DNA of 49,942 nucleotides, taken from NCBI RefSeq assembly GCF_030697065.1, contig NZ_JAUYQU010000161.1, positions 1 through 49,942 of the forward strand, written 5' to 3'. Of this stretch, positions 44,810 through 49,942 are shown piece by piece. The notes beneath the pieces were generated by a model. It worked only from the letters and a program-made list of their open reading frames with translations. It searched no databases and had not been told where the DNA came from. The translations under genes and the position numbers were made by a program. Numbering within the stretch: position 1 is the stretch's first letter; each line of letters opens with the position of its first letter. Source of the stretch: Bradyrhizobium sp. (GTDB taxonomy: Bacteria; Pseudomonadota; Alphaproteobacteria; Rhizobiales; Xanthobacteraceae).

Positions 44810-46459
44810 TCAGCGACCGCCATCGGCCGGCTGCCTGGCGTCGAGCAGGCCGCGCGCCTCCAGCTCGTCGCGCACCAGCCGCTTCGGAATCTTGCCGTAG
44901 CCGGATTTCGGCAGCGCCTCCCAGAAAAAGAAACGCTTCGGCATCTTGTAGCGCGGCACCTTGGCGGCCAGGAAGGTGGCGAGTTCGAGTTCGCTCACCG
45001 CGGCCGAACCCACGCGCGCCACGCAGACCGCGATGCCGACCTCGCCCCAGACCGGGTCCGGAACGCCGACGATCGCCACCTCGCCGATACCGGGATGAGT
45101 CAAAATCTTCTCCTCCACCTCGCGCGGATAGATGTTGGATCCGCCGGAGATATACATGTCGGAGGCGCGGCCGGTGATGTAGACAAAGCCTTCATCGTCC
45201 AGATGGCCGAGGTCGCCGGTGCGAAACCAGCCGTCGCGAAACGCCTTGGCGTTGGCTTCCGGATTATCGTAATAGCCGGCGAACACCGCGGGCCCGATCA
45301 CGCAGATTTCGCCGGTCTCGAACGCCTTGAGTTCGCGCCCGTCTTCGCCCTGGATCGAGACCTGCATGCCGGTGCGTTCATAGCCGCAGGAGCCGATCCG
45401 CGCCCGCGGTCGGTCCTCGGCATCGTGCAACTCCGGCGGCAGCACCGTGATGTTGCCGGTGACCTCGCCGAGCCCGAAATACTGCACCAGCACCTTGCCG
45501 AGCTTTTTCAGCGCCGCCTTCTGGTCCTCGCGGTACATCGGCGCGCCGGCATAGATGATGTAGCGCAGCGAGGAATGATCGTAGCGGTCGACGGCAGGGT
45601 GCTCGACCATCATCTTCAGGATGGTCGGCACGGTAAAGATATTTGTCACCCGCCGGGTCTCGATCAGACGGAACGCCTCGTCGATGTCGAACCGCTCCGA
45701 CGGCAGCAGGATGGTCGGCACGCCGCGCGCGACCTGCACCAGCTGGTGCACGCCGGCGCCGTGCGACAGCGGCGCCACCACCAGCGAGGCATCCTGCTCC
45801 GTGGTGCCGGGCATCAAATCGGCCAGGTGATTGGTCACCACGAACGCCATCTGGCCATGGGTCAGCACCGCCGCCTTGGATCGCCCCGTGGTGCCCGAGG
45901 TGAAGAAGAACCAGCAGGGATCGTTGTAGTCGACGGCGGTGTTTTCGAACTTCGCGCCGGCATGCGCGGCGATGGCCTCGCCCACCGATGTCCCGGCGAA
46001 AGCACCCTCCCCGATCCACCAGGTGAAGGCGAGCGCCGGGCTCGCGGCGGCGACCGCGGAGGCATGGTCAGGAAAGTCGCCGTGACAGAGAAACGCCCTG
46101 GCACCGGAGGCGGTCGCGAGATAGGCGACCTCGTCCGGCATCAGCCTAAAATTGGTGGGAACCCAGACCGCACCGAGCCGAAAGGCCGCCAGCATCGACC
46201 AGAACATCTCGTCGCAATTCTTCGAATGAACCAGGATGCGGTCGCCCTTGACGATGCCTTGCGCGGCGAGTGCCGCCGCCAGCGCCGAGACGTGGCCATC
46301 GATCTCGCGCCAGTTCCAGGACCGGTCGCCCCAGACGAAGCCGATGCAGTCGCCGTGGCGGCGGGCGTTTTGCGTCAGCATATGGGCGAGATTCATGACC
46401 CGGGAAGACATGCGCAGGATGCCGCCGGGAGGCGCGGACGCGGGGACGGTATCGATCAC
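44810..46459 (-). CDS. Acyl-CoA synthetase / AMP-dependent CoA ligase
   Basis: This 549-residue protein starts at GTG 46459, with GGAG 6 bases upstream. The adenylate-forming family is clear: 'FFTSGTTGRSKAAVLTHGQ' (phosphate loop), 'GLGEVTGNITVLPPE', 'GWFRTGDLGHLDDEGFVYITGRASDMYISGGSNIYPREVEE' and the C-terminal Lys in 'SGYGKIPKRLV'. It activates a carboxylic acid to its CoA thioester. The acid is not predictable, though fatty or aromatic acids are likely. It is in one operon with the PCC-domain protein. Confidence 0.9.
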   Translation of the reverse strand: MIDTVPASAPPGGILRMSSRVMNLAHMLTQNARRHGDCIGFVWGDRSWNWREIDGHVSALAAALAAQGIVKGDRILVHSKNCDEMFWSMLAAFRLGAVWVPTNFRLMPDEVAYLATASGARAFLCHGDFPDHASAVAAASPALAFTWWIGEGAFAGTSVGEAIAAHAGAKFENTAVDYNDPCWFFFTSGTTGRSKAAVLTHGQMAFVVTNHLADLMPGTTEQDASLVVAPLSHGAGVHQLVQVARGVPTILLPSERFDIDEAFRLIETRRVTNIFTVPTILKMMVEHPAVDRYDHSSLRYIIYAGAPMYREDQKAALKKLGKVLVQYFGLGEVTGNITVLPPELHDAEDRPRARIGSCGYERTGMQVSIQGEDGRELKAFETGEICVIGPAVFAGYYDNPEANAKAFRDGWFRTGDLGHLDDEGFVYITGRASDMYISGGSNIYPREVEEKILTHPGIGEVAIVGVPDPVWGEVGIAVCVARVGSAAVSELELATFLAAKVPRYKMPKRFFFWEALPKSGYGKIPKRLVRDELEARGLLDARQPADGGR

Positions 46460-46535
46460 GTGGGGCTCCGGAACTGAGGTGTGGTTCGCCGATCAATGAT
46501 TGCAATAATACGCCTAAACGGATGTAGATGTCGCC

Positions 46536-47309
46536 ATGACCCTGGCCGCCCTGAAAACCGATATCCGAAGGCTCTACGAGGGCGCAACGCCGGGCGGCAT
46601 CCGCTTCCGCTACACGCTTCTCGCGTTCGATATCGTCACGGTGCTGTTCATCATCGCGACCTCGTTCCTGCCGACCAGCGAAGTCATCGAAGCGCTCGAC
46701 GTGGTTTTTGGAATCGGAATTCTGGCCGACTTCTCGGCGCGCCTGCTCGTCAGCCGGCATCGCTTGCGCGAATTCACCCGATTTTCGACATGGACCGACC
46801 TGATTGCGATCGTTTCGTTCCTCGCGCCGCTGGCCGGGGAAGGCGGCGGCTTTCTGCGTATCCTGCGAACCCTGCGGCTGCTGCGCGACTACCAGATGCT
46901 GGTGCGGCTACGCGCCGACAGCTCGTTCTTCCGGCGCAACGAAGAGGTCATCTTCGCCGTCACCAACCTCGCGGTGTTCATCTTCGTGATGACCGCGATC
47001 GTCTACGAGACCCAGAAATTCCGCAACGACCAGATCACGAACTATGCCGACGCGCTGTATTTCACGGTCACCGCGCTGACCACCACCGGCTTTGGCGACA
47101 TCACCCTGCCCGGCACGCTCGGCCGCCTGATCTCGGTGGTCATCATGATTTTCGGCGTGACCCTGTTCTTCAATCTCGCCCGCGCGCTGCTGAACCCGGA
47201 CAAGGTACGGTTTCCCTGCCCGACCTGCGGCCTGCAGCGCCACGACCGCGATGCCGTGCACTGCAAGGCGTGCGGCGTGGTTCTGAATATTCCCGACGAG
47301 GGCTCCTAG
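46536..47309 (+). CDS. Potassium-channel-like ion channel with zinc ribbon
   Basis: This 257-residue protein has voltage-sensor-like helices with an S4-like segment 'FLRILRTLRLLRDYQMLVRLR'. A pore region 'DALYFTVTALTTTGFGDITLPG' carries the selectivity filter TTGFGD (most K+ channels have TVGYGD) and lies before the last helix. The C-terminus adds 'CPTCGLQRHDRDAVHCKACG', a zinc ribbon with two CxxC pairs. It is probably a cation channel with a metal- or redox-responsive cytoplasmic end. The gene stands alone, and the zinc ribbon is unusual for the family. Confidence 0.85.
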   Translation: MTLAALKTDIRRLYEGATPGGIRFRYTLLAFDIVTVLFIIATSFLPTSEVIEALDVVFGIGILADFSARLLVSRHRLREFTRFSTWTDLIAIVSFLAPLAGEGGGFLRILRTLRLLRDYQMLVRLRADSSFFRRNEEVIFAVTNLAVFIFVMTAIVYETQKFRNDQITNYADALYFTVTALTTTGFGDITLPGTLGRLISVVIMIFGVTLFFNLARALLNPDKVRFPCPTCGLQRHDRDAVHCKACGVVLNIPDEGS

Positions 47310-47325
47310 CGCCGGCCCGGCATGC

Positions 47326-47454
47326 TCAGCGCAAGCCCGTCCCGCCGCAGCGCTGGCATTTCACCACCTTGTCGCCCTTCTTCAGCAGGCCCTTGCCCTC
47401 GCAGTTCTTGCATTTCTGCTTCTTCTTGATGTTGGGGCCCTTTTGGCTCGTCAT
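47326..47454 (-). CDS. Small DnaJ-like zinc-ribbon protein (42 aa)
   Basis: The start at 47454 is preferred; the frame to 47523 has no supporting site. The whole protein is one zinc-binding unit, 'CKNCEGKGLL' and 'CQRCGGTGLR', matching the C-x2-C-x-G-x-G repeat of the DnaJ cysteine-rich domain. The N-terminus is basic (KKKQK). It could bind misfolded protein or RNA. It is convergent with the channel gene, which also ends in a zinc ribbon. The function is unknown. Confidence 0.7.
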   Translation of the reverse strand: MTSQKGPNIKKKQKCKNCEGKGLLKKGDKVVKCQRCGGTGLR

Positions 47455-47615
47455 GACGTTCTCCAGACCGGAAATGCGGCGTTCGCCGGCAAGGCGCCCG
47501 GTTCGCGGTCCAAGTGATAGCATAAAGGCAAGGGAACTCTGCGGCCTATCGACGGGTTTGCATTGGCGGGTTCACGCGCCTAAATCAGCGCAGTCGTTTT
47601 CGGAGAGATGAACGC

Positions 47616-47894
47616 ATGGACAAGGCTTCCGTCCGCAACAACAAGGCGCAGAGCCGGTTCGAACTCGATGTCGAGGGCGCCGTGGCCTTCGCGAATTATC
47701 GCCTGACGCCCTCGGCCGTCGTCATCACCCACACCGAGACGCCGAGCGCGTTGCGCGGCCGTGGCATCGCGTCCGAACTGGTGCATGGCGCGCTGCAGCT
47801 GATCCGCGCCGACGGGATGAAGGTGATCGCCGGCTGCGGCTTTGTGGTGGATTACCTGCACAAGCATCCGGAATTTGCAGATCTGGCCGGCTGA
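47616..47894 (+). CDS. Small GNAT-like acetyltransferase (NATD1-type)
   Basis: This 92-residue protein starts at 47616, with GGAGAG upstream. The fold shows 'VAFANYRLTPSAVVITHTETPSALRGRGIASELVHGALQLI' with the acetyl-CoA loop R-G-R-G-I-A, and ends 'VIAGCGFVVDYLHKHPEFADL'. This is the short GCN5-related family of about 90 residues, whose substrate is generally unknown. A shared terminator separates it from the convergent DUF3597 gene. Confidence 0.85.
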   Translation: MDKASVRNNKAQSRFELDVEGAVAFANYRLTPSAVVITHTETPSALRGRGIASELVHGALQLIRADGMKVIAGCGFVVDYLHKHPEFADLAG

Positions 47895-47994
47895 CCGACT
47901 GGACGCATCTGAAGCGACAATCATGTCCGGCGCAATTCTCTCTCGTTCAACCGCCCGCGCAGGCTTCAACCGCTGCGGTCGGCCGGCGTCGAAG

Positions 47995-48020
47995 AAAGGC
48001 CCGCCATTCGGCGGGCCTTT
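47995..48020. terminator. Bidirectional terminator
   Basis: AAAGGCCCGCC-ATTC-GGCGGGCCTTT is a perfect 11-bp stem with A and T tracts. It serves the plus-strand acetyltransferase and the minus-strand DUF3597 gene. Confidence 0.85.
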
Positions 48021-48049
48021 CGGGTCTCGTGCGGTTGGCGGGCCGTCCG

Positions 48050-48412
48050 TTACTTGAGATCCTCCGGCAGCTTGCCACCGTTGGCGGCGAGCTTCGTCAT
48101 TACCTGCTTGTGCAGCCAGATGTTCATGCTGGCGGAATCGTTGCTGTCGCCGGTGTAGCCGAGTTCCTTCGCCAATTCCTTGCGCGCGGTGAAGCTGGAA
48201 TCGATATCGAGCGCCTTCATCAGGTCGACGATCGAGGTGCGCCAGGCGAGCTTTTCGCCCTTGGCCTTTACCGCAGCGTCCAGGATCGGTGCGACGTCGA
48301 CGGTGGCTGCAGTGGACGAACCGCCCGATCCGGCAGCTGTGCCCTCGCCCGCAGGAGCCGCATCGGCCTTGGTGCCAAAGATCGCGCTCATGATTTTTCC
48401 GAAAATGCTCAT
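48050..48412 (-). CDS. DUF3597 protein
   Basis: This 120-residue protein starts at 48412. The first 12 residues (MSIFGKIMSAIF) and the rest 'LAWRTSIVDLMKALDIDSSFTARKELAKELGYTGDSNDSASMNIWLHKQVMTKLAANGGKLPEDL' fit the DUF3597 pattern, with an Ala/Gly-rich linker. The family has a three-helix fold of unknown role and recalls LysM-like surface or secreted proteins. Expression signals beyond an ordinary start are not seen. Confidence 0.8.
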   Translation of the reverse strand: MSIFGKIMSAIFGTKADAAPAGEGTAAGSGGSSTAATVDVAPILDAAVKAKGEKLAWRTSIVDLMKALDIDSSFTARKELAKELGYTGDSNDSASMNIWLHKQVMTKLAANGGKLPEDLK

Positions 48413-48671
48413 GGTTTTCTCCTGAAAGACGTTACGGACAGCCCGGCCGGACCTTAACGCCCCCGCCGGGGCTTGCCAATGCAGCATTCACCGAAGCGTG
48501 AGCGACGGTGCCGGTGATTGGGAGTACGCTCAAGGGCTCAGTTCGCGACATGGCCCGCTTCGGTTTCCTGTATTCGCGTCTGGCCCTGATCGTGATCGTT
48601 TTCGCAGTCGGCCTGTTTTGGCGCCCGCAAGGGCGTGACATCCGGCCGTCACATAAAGGGAGACGACGACC

Positions 48672-49592
48672 ATGGCCACGCCATACCCGGGCAATGCTCC
48701 CGGCAATACCGCTCCGCTGCCTGCGCAGGATATCGCAGCCGCACCCGTTATCCGAAGCATCGGCCTTTCCGACCTGCATCGGGCGCTGCGGCTTGGCTGG
48801 GAAGATTTCAAGGCGGTGCCCAGCCACGCCATCGTTCTTTGCGTGATATATCCGGTGCTCGGACTGGTGCTGGCACGCACCGTGCTCGGCTATTCCGTTC
48901 TGCCCCTGCTGTTTCCGCTGGCGGCGGGCTTTGCCCTGCTCGGCCCGTTCGCAGCCCTCGGCCTCTATGAACTCAGCCGCCGCAGGGAGCGCGGCGAACA
49001 AGCCTCAGCATGGGACGCGGTCGGGGTACTGCGCTCACCGTCATTCGGCGCCATGCTCGGGCTCGGCACGCTGCTGCTGGCGCTGTTCGTGGTCTGGGTC
49101 GCCACGGCGCAGGCGATTTACGTCGCGGCCTTCGGCTACGAAGCCGCGGCCGGGATCCCGGATTTCGCACGGCGCGTGCTGACGACGTCGCAAGGATGGT
49201 GGCTGATCATCGTCGGTTGCGGCGTCGGCTTCGTGTTCGCTGTGGTGGCGCTGTGCGTCAGCGTGGTTTCATTCCCGCTGATGCTCGAGCGTCGCACCGG
49301 AGTCGGCGAAGCCATGGTAACCTCGTTGCGCGCAGTGGCGCGAAATCCGGCGCCGATGGCGGCGTGGGGATTGATCGTCGCAGGGTTGCTGGTTGCGGGA
49401 TCGCTGCCGTTCTTTATCGGCCTCGCCATTGTCATCCCGCTGCTCGGCCATGCCACCTGGCATCTCTACCGCGAGGTCGTCGCGCCAGAACTCAATCCGC
49501 AACCGCTACCACCCCGCCAGCATCGCGAGCGGCGGCCGGCAGCGGATTTCCCGGCCAACCTGTTCCCGTGGAAGCGCAACAACGACGCGTAG
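48672..49592 (+). CDS. DUF2189-type inner-membrane protein
   Basis: This 306-residue protein starts at 48672, with GGGAG upstream. 'IRSIGLSDLHRALRLGWEDFKAVPSHAIVLCVIYPVLGLVL' is the DUF2189 opening. Six hydrophobic segments follow in total, including 'MLGLGTLLLALFVVWVATAQAIYVAAFG' and 'FFIGLAIVIPLLGHATWHLYREVV', which end the family domain. A short polar tail closes it. The function is unknown. Its length and pattern fit the family. Confidence 0.85.
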   Translation: MATPYPGNAPGNTAPLPAQDIAAAPVIRSIGLSDLHRALRLGWEDFKAVPSHAIVLCVIYPVLGLVLARTVLGYSVLPLLFPLAAGFALLGPFAALGLYELSRRRERGEQASAWDAVGVLRSPSFGAMLGLGTLLLALFVVWVATAQAIYVAAFGYEAAAGIPDFARRVLTTSQGWWLIIVGCGVGFVFAVVALCVSVVSFPLMLERRTGVGEAMVTSLRAVARNPAPMAAWGLIVAGLLVAGSLPFFIGLAIVIPLLGHATWHLYREVVAPELNPQPLPPRQHRERRPAADFPANLFPWKRNNDA

Positions 49593-49942
49593 CGGCGCGA
49601 AACCCGTCGGCCGCGCGATTACCATCGGGGCCGCCGGTGATTGGCGGCGGGCGTGGCGCAGTGGGAAACCTTATTCGATCCGCCCGATAAAGAACTGATT
49701 ATTAATTCATATTTCTTTGCGACGGTGCATGCGAATCGCGCATGCGTGTTCGGCTGTGATCAAGCTTTATGCACCCCTGATTTGGCGCTTACTGGCACGA
49801 CGACGATGCCGAGCCCCCGCCGGAGAGCTCCCCCACAACGTCCCATAGCACCAATCCCCGTGAAAAAACGGAGTATCGGACGTCTTTACCCTAGTCGACC
49901 GACCGTTTGGCGCACCCCGGAAAGGGTTAACCGATCCTTATC
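49593..49942. other. Right-edge region, no gene seen
   Basis: No supported gene is present. An inverted repeat GCATGCG-AATCG-CGCATGC (49727-49745) and a nearby A/T-rich stretch (49698-49718) could be part of a regulatory region for a gene beyond the window. Confidence 0.5.

Noticed and set aside
43787..46477. 896-codon plus-strand frame opposite the ligase and PCC genes
   Set aside because: Antisense shadow; the minus-strand genes have clear motifs and start signals.

Overview
The window looks like a chromosome segment of a high-GC alphaproteobacterium. The rhizobial-type proteins, the gyrA / ssb / uvrA neighbourhood, the palindromic 'GGAATGACG' repeats and the CGTAGGATGGG repeats suggest Bradyrhizobium or a close relative (family Nitrobacteraceae). 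This assignment rests on recognition, not on a search.

Left edge (1-5469): the right end of an integrated genomic island. A tyrosine recombinase, a small AlpA/excisionase-like HTH protein, a replication-initiator-like protein and a protein made only of Clp N-domains lie left of a 3' fragment of tRNA-Lys(TTT) at 5417-5469, the chromosomal junction. The intact tRNA and the rest of the island should lie left of the window. Just outside the junction (5470-7674) are a decayed PepSY-like relic, a single-domain response regulator, an HU-like protein and a small secreted peptide.

7675-13400: a lasso-peptide (RiPP) cluster. It has an ABC exporter (D), a stand-alone leader-binding PqqD-like protein (B1), a transglutaminase-like leader peptidase on the opposite strand (B2), an asparagine-synthetase-like cyclase (C), an unlisted 37-residue precursor (A, 12087-12200, minus) with a YxxP leader motif, and a LuxR-type regulator. 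A 19-bp motif occurs upstream of both the exporter and the precursor.

13592-25000: ordinary chromosomal genes: tenA, DUF808, a formyltransferase-like protein, small secreted proteins, RidA, an EamA transporter, a caspase-like peptidase with a peptidoglycan-binding domain, a BrnA-like antitoxin next to cysteine synthase, and tgt (which has lost the usual zinc ligands).

25053-26285: a candidate transcription attenuator in front of an aspartate-semialdehyde dehydrogenase gene. A promoter places its start on the ATG of a 23-residue leader peptide rich in Thr and Lys, followed by mutually exclusive antiterminator and terminator hairpins.

26557-40561: a baeRF-type protein, then queA, two cyclophilins and coaD on the minus strand, gyrA, ssb, an outer-membrane beta-barrel gene with an 11-C tract, and uvrA. 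Alphaproteobacterial LexA boxes (GTTC-N7-GTTC) lie near ssb and uvrA.

40643-46459: an acyltransferase, then a small module of an AAA ATPase (with its own LexA box) and a HigB/HigA toxin-antitoxin pair. Next to it is a decayed partial copy of the same module and a MITE-like repeat. An acyl-CoA ligase / double-PCC-domain operon follows.

46536-49592: a two-pore-type ion channel with a C-terminal zinc ribbon, small zinc-ribbon and GNAT proteins, DUF3597 and DUF2189. No rRNA, CRISPR array or intact insertion sequence was seen.
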